Shown: positions 19,717 to 28,589, counted from the first letter of the stretch. The stretch: DNA of 49,051 nucleotides from Streptacidiphilus neutrinimicus (GCF_000787815.1 NZ_BBPO01000014.1:49229-98279); one strand, 5' to 3'. The notes: a model not told the origin generated them from the sequence alone. Program-made: numbers and translations.

Positions 19717-20796
19717 TCAGGCGGTGCGTTCCAGGACGAGCACCACCGCGTCGTCCTTGAGCGCCTCGGCCCAGGCGCCCACGTCCTGCTCGATGAACTC
19801 CGCCACGCGCGCGGGGCTGCGGCGGTGGCCCGTGTGGCCGGTGAAGTGGGAGTCGAGGCGGGCGGTGAGGGGGTAGAACCTGTCCTGCGCGTCGCGGGCC
19901 TCGGTGATGCCGTCGGAGTAGGCGACGAGGAGGTCGCCGTCGGCGAGGCGGTGGGTGACCTCGTCCTGGCGCGGCGCGCCGAGCATCGGGCCCAGGCCCA
20001 GCGGCAGGGCGAAGGGGGCGTCGAGGGGACGCACTCCGTCGGCGTCCATGAGCAGCACCGGCGGGTGCCCCCGGTTGAGCAGACGCACCACCGGCTCGTC
20101 GGCCGGGAACTCGAGCAGCACCGCGGTCACGAAGAGTTCCTCGTCGTGGGCGTCGGTCGAGTCCAGCACCAGGGCGGTCTCGATCCGCTCCGCGACGTCT
20201 CCCAGGCTCTTCTGGACGGCGGCCGCCTCCCGGAAGGTCGCCAGGGCGGTGGCGACGGTGGCGACCGCGCCGTTGCCCTTGCCGCGCACGTCGCCGAGGA
20301 TCATCCGGGTCCCCCAGGCGGACTGCCGCACGCCGTACAGGTCCCCGCCGACCAGCGCCTCCGCGTCCGCCGCGCGGTAGAAGCCGGCCATCGCCACGGG
20401 CCCGACCCGACGTGGCAACGGGCGCAGCAGGGCCCGCTGGGCGGCCTCCGCGAGCGCCTGGACCCGTTCGAGCCGCCGACTCGAACGGGCCGTGGACACC
20501 GTGAAGAACACCGCCGCCCCCGCGATCACCGCGTTCGCGCCGAAGTCCACCCCGAAGTGGGAGCTGTAGGCCCGGCCCTGGTCGATCTGGAGGGCGATCA
20601 TCCCGGCGGCGCCCGTCGCGGCCACGGCGACCACCCAGCCCGTCCGGTAGTACAGCGCGGCGAGCGGGGCGGCGGCGCTCAGCAGGGACAGATAGGAGTA
20701 GGCGCTCGGCGTCGCCAGCTCGAGCGTGATGCTCAGCGCGATCAACACCCAGGGCAGCGGAGCGGCCCACCGGGCCCGAGAAACGGTTTCCGTCAC
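19717..20796 (-). CDS. Membrane-anchored PP2C (SpoIIE-type) protein phosphatase
   Basis: 359 residues. The N-terminal 110 residues hold about four hydrophobic helices (WVLIALSITLELA, LSLLSAAAPLAALYY, VVAVAATGAAGMIAL, ANAVIAGAAVFFTV). A short coiled linker leads to a PP2C domain: PLPRRVGPVAMAGFYRAADA, GGDLYGV, LGDVRGKG, LLVAYSDGITEARD and KDDAVVLVL. The expected substrate is a phosphorylated STAS antagonist. GTG 20796 was chosen because AGGAAG precedes it; upstream in-frame codons are low-complexity. This is one of three such phosphatases in the window. Confidence 0.88.
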   Translation of the reverse strand: MTETVSRARWAAPLPWVLIALSITLELATPSAYSYLSLLSAAAPLAALYYRTGWVVAVAATGAAGMIALQIDQGRAYSSHFGVDFGANAVIAGAAVFFTVSTARSSRRLERVQALAEAAQRALLRPLPRRVGPVAMAGFYRAADAEALVGGDLYGVRQSAWGTRMILGDVRGKGNGAVATVATALATFREAAAVQKSLGDVAERIETALVLDSTDAHDEELFVTAVLLEFPADEPVVRLLNRGHPPVLLMDADGVRPLDAPFALPLGLGPMLGAPRQDEVTHRLADGDLLVAYSDGITEARDAQDRFYPLTARLDSHFTGHTGHRRSPARVAEFIEQDVGAWAEALKDDAVVLVLERTA

Positions 20797-21116
20797 AACT
20801 TCCTGAGTACCACGCCGCCCCCGACTCCGCCGTTCGGCCGCACGCACGGGCCGCGGGCCAGCGCCCGTGGCGGTCCCGGCCGGATGCGGAGCACTGTTCC
20901 GCGACCAGGGACCGTTTCCGCTCGTCCACGATCGCGTGAGAGACCGTCACGGTCCTTTGACCACGACCGGCCCACGGGGTCGTTTTCCTGTGCCTCAGGC
21001 GTAACGCCGCGCTCACGGCATGTGTATGATCTGCGACCCCGGCCCTGCTCCACTGCGACTCCACCGCGACTCCACCGCGGAACAGGTGCGGCTCAATCGT
21101 TACATCCCGGGCTATC

Positions 21117-21144
21117 TTCACCAAACCTACTCAGTGGCTAGGAT
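21117..21144 (+). promoter_or_regulatory. Promoter giving a probable leaderless transcript
   Basis: TTCACC (21117-21122), a 16-base spacer and TAGGAT (21139-21144) lie so close to ATG 21153 that transcription would begin on or next to the A of the start codon. No ribosome site is present. The remaining divergent space 20797-21116 contains only a short CCGCGACTCCA duplication and no gene. Confidence 0.55.
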
Positions 21145-21152
21145 CCGGACTC

Positions 21153-22094
21153 ATGGCACTATTTGGGCGCTCCAAGTCGTCTCCACGCCTGATGCCCGAG
21201 CTGGACGACGGCGAACTGGGCAGGCTGTGCAAGCAGCTCAGCCCCTCCACCATGCGCAGCATGGCCGACTTCAACGTGGAGGCCGCGGAGCGCCTGCTCA
21301 AGGACGCGGACACGGACTGGGACCGGCGCTGGCACCGGCTCTCGGTGCTGGCCGAGTCGACGGCGGACTTCAACTTCGACCGGTCCTGGCAGATGCGCCG
21401 CTCCCGCAGCGTGGACGCGATGCTCTTCGGCGCCTGGGTCGCCGCGGTGCGGGTGAGCCGAGGGGAGCCGGCCACGGAGCTGCCGGAGGCGGTGGAGGCC
21501 TGCCGCCACGCCAGCGAGCTGCGCCCGCAGGACCCCCTGCCGTTCGTGGCCCTGCTGGGCATACTCCGGCTCATGCGCCGTCCGTCGCACGAGCTGAACG
21601 AGGTATGGCAGGGCGTCGTGATCCGCGACCCGTGGAACCGCGAGGCGCACCTTCAGGTGCTCGCGTACCTCTCCCCCGAGGAGTGCGGACTGCCGGGCCA
21701 GGCACGTGAGTTCGTCGACGCGCAGCAGACCAGGATGCCGGCCGACGCTCCGGCCACGGCGCTCGAACTCACCGCGTCCGTCCGGGAGTTCCACCGGGCC
21801 ACGTCCGGGAACCAGCTCAACGGCATTCTGGCCGACATGTGGTGGGACCGGCCGCACGCCGCCGCGGTGCTGGACCGCGCCCTGACCCTGTGGACGCGGC
21901 CGGGCTTCCTGCGCCACGCCGCGGCGCTGGCCGACCTCAACCTGCTCGCGTACGCCCTCACCCAGGCGGGGCGGATCTCCGAGGCGGGGGCGGTGTTCGA
22001 GCAGCTCGGGACCACGGTGGTGGGGTGGCCCTGGCTGGAGCGGGGCGAGCCGGTCGAGCAGTTCGCCGCCTGGCGCAACCGGGTGCTGCGCTGA
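21153..22094 (+). CDS. TPR-like helical protein of unknown function
   Basis: 313 residues, soluble and helical with many Ala, Leu, Trp and Arg. Repeating helix pairs (AVEACRHASELRPQDPLPFVALLGILRL; LNLLAYALTQAGRISEAGAVFEQLG, shown in parts) resemble degenerate tetratricopeptide repeats. I do not recognise a named family. A basic start (FGRSKSSPRL) precedes the helical part. The mRNA is probably leaderless, starting at the ATG. It may be a scaffold; no enzymatic motif is visible. Confidence 0.8.
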   Translation: MALFGRSKSSPRLMPELDDGELGRLCKQLSPSTMRSMADFNVEAAERLLKDADTDWDRRWHRLSVLAESTADFNFDRSWQMRRSRSVDAMLFGAWVAAVRVSRGEPATELPEAVEACRHASELRPQDPLPFVALLGILRLMRRPSHELNEVWQGVVIRDPWNREAHLQVLAYLSPEECGLPGQAREFVDAQQTRMPADAPATALELTASVREFHRATSGNQLNGILADMWWDRPHAAAVLDRALTLWTRPGFLRHAAALADLNLLAYALTQAGRISEAGAVFEQLGTTVVGWPWLERGEPVEQFAAWRNRVLR

Positions 22095-22133
22095 ACCACC
22101 CCTCGCTCCGCCTGGACGCGGGGCCCGGCGGCC

Positions 22134-22167
22134 GCGCGGGGCCCGGCAGGGAGGCCGGGGCCCGCGC
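22134..22167. terminator. Shared terminator between convergent genes
   Basis: A 14-bp stem with one mismatch (GCGCGGGGCCCGGC against GCCGGGGCCCGCGC) and a 6-base loop, midway between the TPR-like gene and the gamma-glutamyltransferase-like gene, so it can serve both. Confidence 0.75.
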
Positions 22168-22188
22168 GCCTACCGGGCCCGGTGGGGT

Positions 22189-24039
22189 TCAGCGCCCCAC
22201 CGCGTAGCCCTGCATGCCGCGCGGGTTGGCGGCGGCCGAGAGCACACCGGTGCGCGGATCGCGGGCGACCGCGCACAGGCGGCCCTCCGACCAGGGGTCG
22301 GCGAGGGTGACCTGGTGGCCGCGGGCCCGGAGCTCGGCCGCCACCCCGGTGCCGATCCGGTCCTCGACGACGAGGCTGCCGGGCCGCATGCCACGCGGAT
22401 AGAAGGAGCTGGGGAAGGCGTCGGTGTGCCAGTTGGGGGCGTCGACCGCACCCTGCAGGTCCAGGTGTCCGGCGACCTCGGGGCGCAGCGCCACCGCCAG
22501 GAAGAAGTGCAGGCTCCACTGGTCCTGCTGGTCCCCGCCCGGGGTGCCGAAGGCCATGACCGGCTCGCCGTCGCGCAGCGCAAGCGAAGGGGTGAGCGTC
22601 GTGCGCGGCCGGCGGCCGGGGGTGAGCGAGTTGGGCAGGCCCTCCTCGAGCCAGGCCATCTGGAGCCGGGTGCCGAGCGGGAAGCCGAGCTCGGGGACGA
22701 CCGGGTTGGACTGCAGCCAGCCGCCGCTGGGCGTGGCGGAGACCAGGTTGCCCCAGCGGTCCACCACGTCGAGGTGGCAGGTGTCTCCTCGGGTGAGCCC
22801 GTCGCGGGCGACGGTCGGCTCACCCGCCCCGGCGAGCAGCATGCCGGAGGGCAGCGCCCCGGAGGGCGGCGTGCCGAGCGCGTCGAAGCCGTCGTCGGCC
22901 ACGGCCGCGGCCAGGCGCTCGATGTGGGCGGGCAGGCGCGGGCGCTGTCCCGCCGGGGAGCCGGGTCGCAGCTCCAGGCTCGCCCGGTCCCCGATCAGGG
23001 TCCGGCGGGCGGCGTTGTACTCCCGGGAGAGCAGCGCGTCGAGCGGGACCTCGGCCGCGTCGCCGTACCAGGCCTCGCGGTCGGCCATGGCCAGCTTGGT
23101 GGTCTCGACCAGGGCGTGCACGTAGCCCGCCGAGCCGTACGCGGTCGCGCCGGTGCCGAAGTCGTCCGGGAGCAGGGCGAGTTGCTGCAGCAGCGCGGGG
23201 CCCTGGCTCCACGGTCCCGCCTTGCACACCGTCCAGCCGTTCCAGTCGAGGGTCACCGGCGCCTCGTACCCGGCCCGGTAGGAGGCGAGGTCGTCGCCGG
23301 TCAGGACGCCGACGTGGCGCTCGCCGGAGGTGTCCGTGGTCGGCCGGGCGGCGGCGCGGACCAGTGCCTCGGCGACGAAGCCCTCGCGCCAGACGCGGCG
23401 GGCGGCCTCGATCTGCGCCTCCCGGTCCGCCCCCGCCGCCTCGGCCTCGGCGATGACGCGCCGCCAGGTGGCCGCGAGGGCGGGGTTGCGCAGCAGTTCG
23501 CCGCCGCGCGGGGCGCGGCCGCCGGGCAGGTAGAGGGCGGCGGAGCTGGTCCACTCCCGCTCGAACAGTTCGCGCACGGTCTCGACAGTGGCGCCGACGC
23601 GCTGCAGCGCCGGATGCCCGGACTCGGCGTAGTGGACGGCGTAGCGCAGTACGTCGGCCGGGCGGCGGGTGCCGTGGTCGCGCAGCACCAGCATCCACGC
23701 GTCGAAGGCCCCCGGCACGGCGGCGGCCAGCGGGCCGGTGCCGGGTACCAGGTCCAGGCCGAGCCCGGTGTAGTGGGCCGTCGTGGCCCCCGCAGGAGCC
23801 GGTCCCTGACCGCACAGCACCGTGGGCACTCCGCCCGCCGGGGCCAGGATGACGGGTACCTCCCCGGCCGGTCCGTTCAAGTGCGGCTCGACGACGTGCA
23901 GCACGAAACCGGCCGCCACGGCGGCGTCGAACGCGTTCCCGCCGTCCTCGAGGACGGCCATCGCGCACTGCGAGGCGAGCCAGTGCGTGGTGGAGACCAT
24001 GCCGAAGGTGCCCTGGAGGGTGGGACGGGTGGTGAACAT
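22189..24039 (-). CDS. Gamma-glutamyltransferase-family protein (Ntn hydrolase)
   Basis: 616 residues. The N-terminal part (MVSTTHWLASQCAMAVLEDGGNAFDAAVA split here as two blocks, plus NGPAGEVPVILA) and the autoprocessing site GDTCHLDVVDRWGN, with nucleophile T420, match the family. Downstream blocks ATPSGGWLQSN, TLTPSLALRDG and AFGTPGGDQQ complete the small subunit. Such enzymes cleave or transfer gamma-glutamyl groups, for example from glutathione or polyglutamate. No signal peptide is seen at ATG 24039, so it is probably cytoplasmic, unlike classical periplasmic GGT. A longer in-frame start is possible but the added residues look non-coding. Confidence 0.87.
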   Translation of the reverse strand: MFTTRPTLQGTFGMVSTTHWLASQCAMAVLEDGGNAFDAAVAAGFVLHVVEPHLNGPAGEVPVILAPAGGVPTVLCGQGPAPAGATTAHYTGLGLDLVPGTGPLAAAVPGAFDAWMLVLRDHGTRRPADVLRYAVHYAESGHPALQRVGATVETVRELFEREWTSSAALYLPGGRAPRGGELLRNPALAATWRRVIAEAEAAGADREAQIEAARRVWREGFVAEALVRAAARPTTDTSGERHVGVLTGDDLASYRAGYEAPVTLDWNGWTVCKAGPWSQGPALLQQLALLPDDFGTGATAYGSAGYVHALVETTKLAMADREAWYGDAAEVPLDALLSREYNAARRTLIGDRASLELRPGSPAGQRPRLPAHIERLAAAVADDGFDALGTPPSGALPSGMLLAGAGEPTVARDGLTRGDTCHLDVVDRWGNLVSATPSGGWLQSNPVVPELGFPLGTRLQMAWLEEGLPNSLTPGRRPRTTLTPSLALRDGEPVMAFGTPGGDQQDQWSLHFFLAVALRPEVAGHLDLQGAVDAPNWHTDAFPSSFYPRGMRPGSLVVEDRIGTGVAAELRARGHQVTLADPWSEGRLCAVARDPRTGVLSAAANPRGMQGYAVGR

Positions 24040-24538
24040 CCGTGAGTACTCCCAGCGTGCGTGAGGCGTCCAGCGTGCGAGAGGCAGGGCGGCCACTCTG
24101 ACATGAAAGTGGCACCCATGGGGAGAGGGCATTACCCATGGAGATCACCGGCCTGGATCACCACTCGGCCCCCGGCGCGAAAGCGCTCGCGCGGCGCGCA
24201 TGCCGGACACATGCCGGACGTTCGGGCGTGGCCGGTCCGCCGGGCTTGCGCGGGCGCGCGGAACCGCCCCGGTCGTCCCCGCGCCCGCGCGCGGACGCGG
24301 GGATCGCGGGACGGAGCTGGGCCCCCGCCCGCACCGAGCGTGCGTCAGGAACCCACCGCACGCGGAGCGAGCGGGACAGAACGGAACACGGCGAGTCTGA
24401 TTCCGGCCATTATGACATGTGCATGACATGACCTGTTCGGCCCATCAACTGCACGACGTGACAAAACCCTGTGGCAGTGTCCTCGCTCGGGACGAACCGA
24501 CCGCTCAGACGGTCACGGAACGCAGCTCGGAGGACACC
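24040..24538. other. Divergent intergenic region with two sets of direct repeats
   Basis: It separates the GGT-like gene from the inhibitor gene. Near the GGT start the unit CCAGCGTGCG-N-GAGGC occurs twice with an 18-bp period (24052-24067, 24070-24085). On the inhibitor side ATGACATG occurs twice 11 bp apart (24412-24419, 24423-24430). Both sets could be regulator sites. A 97-codon frame from 24138 has a poor amino-acid composition and I do not call it. Confidence 0.5.
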
Positions 24539-24961
24539 ATGCGTCACATCTCGCGCCGACTGGCCACCACCGCCCTTCTCACCGCCACGGGTCTGATCGC
24601 GCCGGCCGCACCCCTGGCCCTGGCCGATCCCACCCCCGGGACGACGGGCCCCTCGGTGCTGGTGCTGACAGTGACCCCCGGCACCCCGGACGCACCGGGG
24701 GTCGGCCACTCGGCCGTGCTCCAGTGCGGCGACAAGCCGGGTGGGACCCACCCGACGCCCGCCGCCGCCTGCGCGGCACTGCGGGCCGACGGGCTCGACT
24801 TCACCTCCAGGCCCACGGTCCAGATCATGTGTCCCGACATCGTCCGCCCCGTCACCGTCGCCGCCACCGGCGTCTGGGACGGCACACCGGTGGACTACCA
24901 GCACACCTACACCAACGAGTGCCTGATGCAGCGCGCGACCGGCGTGCTGTTCGCCCTCTGA
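24539..24961 (+). CDS. Subtilisin inhibitor-like (SSI family) secreted protease inhibitor with Asp at P1
   Basis: 140 residues with a signal peptide (RR start, hydrophobic 9-28, cleavage ALA29-D30). The mature part shows the SSI pattern: four cysteines C63, C78, C98 and C128 for the two family disulfides, VTVAATGVWDG, and a NEC...VLFAL ending. The reactive loop follows CP: SSI has CPMVYDPV with P1 Met, here CPDIVRPV, placing D100 at P1 and I101 at P1'. An acidic P1 would not suit subtilisin, so the target protease may be different. CGGAGGACACC precedes the ATG. The extracellular location is clear. Confidence 0.9.
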   Translation: MRHISRRLATTALLTATGLIAPAAPLALADPTPGTTGPSVLVLTVTPGTPDAPGVGHSAVLQCGDKPGGTHPTPAAACAALRADGLDFTSRPTVQIMCPDIVRPVTVAATGVWDGTPVDYQHTYTNECLMQRATGVLFAL

Positions 24962-24971
24962 TCGGAGTGCC

Positions 24972-25202
24972 ATGCAGAGCTCACCCACGTTCCTGAGAAA
25001 CACCGGCCGACACGACGGCAGCGTGGAGCGGTGGCTCCACGACCTCACGGGCTTCGTGGTCGCGGGGATCGCCCGGCTCGACCGCCCGTGGCAGGAACAC
25101 GCGCGGCGCAACGCCTTCGAGGCGGTTGCCGCGCTCCGCAGAGACCGCAGGGAGCGCCTCTTCTTCCCCGCCCCCCAGCGCACCGCACCGACCTCGCGCT
25201 GA
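24972..25202 (+). CDS. Small basic protein of unknown function downstream of the inhibitor
   Basis: 76 residues, starting 10 bases after the inhibitor stop with CGGAGTGCC as ribosome site, so probably in the same transcript. It is helical and basic (VERWLHDLTGFVVAGIARLD, HARRNAFEAVAALRRDRRERL) with no signal peptide. I recognise no family. Codon use is normal for the window, supporting a real gene, but similarity support is lacking. Confidence 0.55.
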   Translation: MQSSPTFLRNTGRHDGSVERWLHDLTGFVVAGIARLDRPWQEHARRNAFEAVAALRRDRRERLFFPAPQRTAPTSR

Positions 25203-25217
25203 TCGAACCGCACACCC

Positions 25218-25241
25218 GGATCGGGTACGCCGATCGGGTAT
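25218..25241 (+). promoter_or_regulatory. SigB-type promoter candidate before the adenylate kinase
   Basis: GGAT (25218-25221), 14 bases, GGGTAT (25236-25241) fits GNNT-N14-16-GGGTAY exactly and lies 24 bases before ATG 25266. It is the best match in the window to the stress-sigma consensus, and suggests that this second adenylate kinase is stress-controlled, perhaps by the sigma factor at 5940. Confidence 0.5.
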
Positions 25242-25265
25242 ACCGCACCCTGGCGCCGGGAACAG

Positions 25266-25889
25266 ATGGACGATCAGATGCCATCCTCCGCCACGAAAGG
25301 CCCCCGACGTCAGATGCGACTCGTCCTCATCGGCCCGCCCGGAGCGGGCAAGGGCACCCAGGCAGCCATGCTGAGCTCCGCCTTGGGCGTCCCCCACATC
25401 TCCACCGGCGACCTCTTCCGTCGGCACCGCGACCTGGGCACGCCGCTCGGGCGGGAGGCGGAGCGCTACCTGGACGCAGGTGAGCTGGTGCCGGACGCGG
25501 TCACCGTCGGCATGGTGCGGCTGCGCCTCGACGAGCCCGACGCCCGGCACGGGTTCATCCTGGACGGCTTCCCGCGGACGGTCCCTCAGGCCGACGGACT
25601 CGCCCTGCTCCTGGACGAGTCCGCGGTGAAGCTCGACGCCGTCGTCGAGTTCACCGCGCCCGAGGACGTCCTGGTCGGCCGGCTGCTCGCCCGCGGGCGT
25701 CCGGACGACACCGAGGACGTCGTCCGCAACCGTCAGCACGTGTACCGCCGTGACACCGCCCCGCTGCTGGCCTACTACGCCGACCTGCTGCTCTCGGTCG
25801 ACGCGGTGGGCGGAGCGGAGGAGATCGCCGACGAGGTGCTGACCCGCCTCCAGGCGGCACCGCAATCCGAACGCCGCCGCGGACGCTGA
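25266..25889 (+). CDS. adk: Adenylate kinase, short-LID paralogue
   Basis: 207 residues. The P-loop GPPGAGKGTQ, NMP-binding STGDLFRRH, GFILDGFPRT and ARGRPDD...NRQHVY show an adenylate kinase (ATP + AMP to 2 ADP). The LID is the short form, going directly from LLARGRPDDTEDVV to the next helix, as in the mycobacterial enzyme. It lies outside the ribosomal-protein operon where Streptomyces keeps its main adk, so it is probably a second copy (inferred). The native start could be ATG 25266, 25278 or 25314; only the last begins right at the fold (MRLVLIGPPG). The 25266 start has GGGA nearby. Confidence 0.87.
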   Translation: MDDQMPSSATKGPRRQMRLVLIGPPGAGKGTQAAMLSSALGVPHISTGDLFRRHRDLGTPLGREAERYLDAGELVPDAVTVGMVRLRLDEPDARHGFILDGFPRTVPQADGLALLLDESAVKLDAVVEFTAPEDVLVGRLLARGRPDDTEDVVRNRQHVYRRDTAPLLAYYADLLLSVDAVGGAEEIADEVLTRLQAAPQSERRRGR

Positions 25890-25898
25890 TCGGCTCAC

Positions 25899-25925
25899 GG
25901 TCCGGGCCGCCCCGGGGCCCGGACC
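25899..25925. terminator. Terminator after the adenylate kinase
   Basis: A 10-bp perfect stem (GGTCCGGGCC and GGCCCGGACC) with a 7-base loop, 9 bases after the stop. A second, bulged hairpin follows at 25952-25992 (GGCCCC...GCACGTG against CACGTGC...GGGGCC). Confidence 0.75.
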
Positions 25926-26010
25926 GCCGCACCTCCCGCCTCCCCCTCGGCGGCCCCGCCCGCACGTGCTCCCCGCGTGCACGTGCGGGGCCGCCACCTG
26001 CGGTTTCGCC

Positions 26011-26039
26011 TTGACACACCAGGAGGCCGAGCGTACAGA
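26011..26039 (+). promoter_or_regulatory. Housekeeping-type promoter for the multi-sensor phosphatase
   Basis: A perfect TTGACA (26011-26016), a 17-base spacer and TACAGA (26034-26039). Transcription would begin at about 26045-26046, at the chosen GTG, so the message is probably leaderless. Confidence 0.55.
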
Positions 26040-26045
26040 GAAGGG

Positions 26046-28589
26046 GTGCGCCAGGATGTGCCCGATGATCCGGGAGGGGCGGCCGGGACCGGCCGTCGCG
26101 GCGGCGGAGCCGGTGGACCCACGTCGGCCGCCGACCGCCACTGCGACGACCTGCTGGCCGACGCGGTGGAACGCACGGTGCGGGGCACCGGCGCCTACGG
26201 CGCCATGGTCTACCTGCGCTCGCGCGACCGCCGCTCGCTGGTGCTGAGCACCGTCGTGGGCGTGCCCGTCGCCACGCTGGAGCCGTTCCGCAGGGTCTCG
26301 GTCAAAGGCGCGCTGCCGGGGGCGCTGGCCTTCCGGTCCCGGCGCACCGTGCACCTGGCGGGGCCCGAGGAGACCATGCGCCGCTTCCCGCAGCTGCTGA
26401 TGGGCCTGCCCTACGCCTTCGCGTCCGCCTACACCCCGGTGATGGACGGCGAGGAGGTCTTCGGTGTGCTGTGCGCGCTGTGGCCGGCCACCGACCAGGG
26501 CGTGCCCGCGACGGCGCGCCGGCACCTGCGGCAGACGGCGCGGCGGCTCGGCGGGGAGCTCTCCAAGCTGCTCGCCGACGGCGGGACCGTCGAGGGCCGG
26601 ACCACGGTCGTGGAGCTGCCCTGGCTGACGGGCCAGGCCGTCCGGCTGGGCCTGTTCGACCTGGACCTCGAGACCCGCGCGCTCGACCTCGACGACGCAC
26701 TGTGCTCGCTGTTCGGCCTCGCCCCGGGAACCCGTGACAGCCGGGCCGAGGCGCTCGCCGCCGCGATCGCCCCCGACGACCTGCCGAGGGTCCGGGCCGC
26801 GCTGCGGCGCGCCTACCGCACGGGCCGGTTCCCGCCGCTGCTCCTGCGGGTCGTGGACGCCTCGCAGCACGTCCGGCCGGTCCAGGTCTGGGCGCGGGTG
26901 CGCGAGGGGGTCACCCACGGCGTGCGCGGACCGCACTTGGTCGGCGCGGTGCTCGACGTCGGGTCCACCGCCGCTGCCGCCCAGACGGTCGAACGGATGC
27001 GGCAGGGCGTCTTCTCGCTCGACGGCGACGGCCGGGTCCTGTACGCCAACCTCGGCGCCGAGCTGATGCTGGGGGTCCGTCGGGAGACGCTGCTGGGCAA
27101 GACCCTGTGGGAGATGCTCCCCTGGCTCGGCGACCCGGTGCACGAGGACCGCTACCGGGCGGCGGCGATCTCCCGGCAGCCCACCGCCTTCCTGGCCTGC
27201 CGCCCGCCGGACCGCTGGCTGGCGTTCACCCTGCAACCGGACGCCCAGGGCATGACCGGCACGGTCGTGCCGGGGGCGCTTCCCTCGGGCGGCCAGGGCC
27301 TGCGGGCGGCTGAGGGCGGCGCGGTGCCGGTGGCCCAGACCGGGGAGGCGGCCAGGCCCGGGGGCGCGGGCGCGATCTACCACCTGCTCCAGCTGGCCGG
27401 CGCCCTGGCGCAGGCGGTGTCGGTCCGTGAGGTGTGCGCGGCGGTGGCCGAGCAGATCGTGCCCGCGTTCGGCGGCCAGGAGCTGGCGATCTACGTGGTC
27501 AAGGAGAACCGGCTGCACCTGGCCCTCCAGGTGGGCTATCCGGAGGGCTTCCTCGATCCGTTCGAGGGCACGCCCATGCGCGCGCGGCTCCCCGGGGTGG
27601 ACACGCTGACCAGCGGCGCCCCGATCTTCTTCGCGTCCGTCGACGAGCTCGCCGGGGCCTACCCGGGCATCCCGCTGGACCAGATGTGCGCGTGGGCGTT
27701 CCTGCCGCTGATCGCCTCCGGGCACCCGGTCGGCAGCTGCATCCTCGGCTTCGACGAGCCGCACCCGTTCACCTCGGAGGAGCGCGGCGTGCTGACCGCC
27801 CTCGGGGGCCTGATCGCGCAGGCGCTGGAGCGCGCCCGGCTGTACGACGCGGAGTTCGCCCTCGCCCGGGGCCTGCAGCAGGCGCTGCTCCCCCACGCCC
27901 TGCCCCGGCTGGACGCGGTGCGCATCGCCGCCCGCTACCTGCCCGGCACGCGCGGGATGGAGATCGGCGGCGACTGGTACGACGCGATCGTCACCGACCG
28001 CGGGCTCTGCCTGGTCATCGGCGACGTCGAGGGCCACAGCGTGGCGGCGGCCGGCGTCATGGGACAGCTGCGCAGCGCGGTCCGCGCGTTCGTGGCCAGC
28101 GGGCACCCGCTGGAGCAGGTACTGGAGCACGTCAACCAGCTTCTGCCCGACCTCGGCTCGGGGCTGCTGGCCAGCTGCTGCCTGGTCGAGCTGGACCCCG
28201 TCTCGGGCCGGGCCCAGGGGGTCCGCGCAGGTCATCTGCCGCCGCTGCTGCGTCACCCCGACGGCCGCACCGACGTGCTCGACCTGGGCGGCGGGGTGCT
28301 GCTGGGCGTGGACCCGCGGGCCACCTTCCCGGTCGAGGAGGTGGTGCTCACCCCCGGCTCGGTGCTGGCCCTGTACACGGACGGCCTGGTCGAACGCCCG
28401 GACGGCCCGATCGACCACGGCATCGACCGGCTGCGCGCCGCGTTGGCGCACGCCGACGTGTCCTCCCTGGAGCAGCTCGCCGACCGGCTGCTCGCGGACG
28501 CGCTGCCCGCGACCAGTCGCCTGGACGACGTGGCGATGCTGCTGGCCTCGGTCGACCGCTGGGGCCCTGGCCGCCTGACGCCCGGCTGA
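26046..28589 (+). CDS. Large multi-sensor PP2C (SpoIIE-type) phosphatase with GAF and PAS domains
   Basis: 847 residues. In order: a GAF-like domain (about 35-175, AYGAMVYLRSRDRRSLVLS), a PAS-like segment (about 195-310, GLFDLDLETRALDLDDALCSLFGL in parts), a PAS domain (about 320-420, GVFSLDGDGRVLYANLGAEL), a second GAF (about 450-600) and a C-terminal PP2C (LQQALLPHALPRLDAV, GGDWYDAIV, IGDVEGHS, LALYTDGLVERPD, LDDVAMLLA). It should dephosphorylate STAS proteins in response to cellular signals. The start was set by the -10 box immediately upstream; residues 1-30 are low in conservation, and GTG 26058 is an alternative. The gene has its own promoter. Confidence 0.88.
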   Translation: MRQDVPDDPGGAAGTGRRGGGAGGPTSAADRHCDDLLADAVERTVRGTGAYGAMVYLRSRDRRSLVLSTVVGVPVATLEPFRRVSVKGALPGALAFRSRRTVHLAGPEETMRRFPQLLMGLPYAFASAYTPVMDGEEVFGVLCALWPATDQGVPATARRHLRQTARRLGGELSKLLADGGTVEGRTTVVELPWLTGQAVRLGLFDLDLETRALDLDDALCSLFGLAPGTRDSRAEALAAAIAPDDLPRVRAALRRAYRTGRFPPLLLRVVDASQHVRPVQVWARVREGVTHGVRGPHLVGAVLDVGSTAAAAQTVERMRQGVFSLDGDGRVLYANLGAELMLGVRRETLLGKTLWEMLPWLGDPVHEDRYRAAAISRQPTAFLACRPPDRWLAFTLQPDAQGMTGTVVPGALPSGGQGLRAAEGGAVPVAQTGEAARPGGAGAIYHLLQLAGALAQAVSVREVCAAVAEQIVPAFGGQELAIYVVKENRLHLALQVGYPEGFLDPFEGTPMRARLPGVDTLTSGAPIFFASVDELAGAYPGIPLDQMCAWAFLPLIASGHPVGSCILGFDEPHPFTSEERGVLTALGGLIAQALERARLYDAEFALARGLQQALLPHALPRLDAVRIAARYLPGTRGMEIGGDWYDAIVTDRGLCLVIGDVEGHSVAAAGVMGQLRSAVRAFVASGHPLEQVLEHVNQLLPDLGSGLLASCCLVELDPVSGRAQGVRAGHLPPLLRHPDGRTDVLDLGGGVLLGVDPRATFPVEEVVLTPGSVLALYTDGLVERPDGPIDHGIDRLRAALAHADVSSLEQLADRLLADALPATSRLDDVAMLLASVDRWGPGRLTPG

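Noticed and set aside
24138-24431. 97-codon frame starting MEITGLDHHSAPG
   Set aside because: The composition turns to Arg/Gly/Pro after 15 residues and no family is recognised; more likely intergenic sequence.
25977-26045. Longer start for the multi-sensor phosphatase
   Set aside because: It would put the TTGACA/TACAGA promoter inside the coding sequence, and the added residues show no similarity to GAF proteins.
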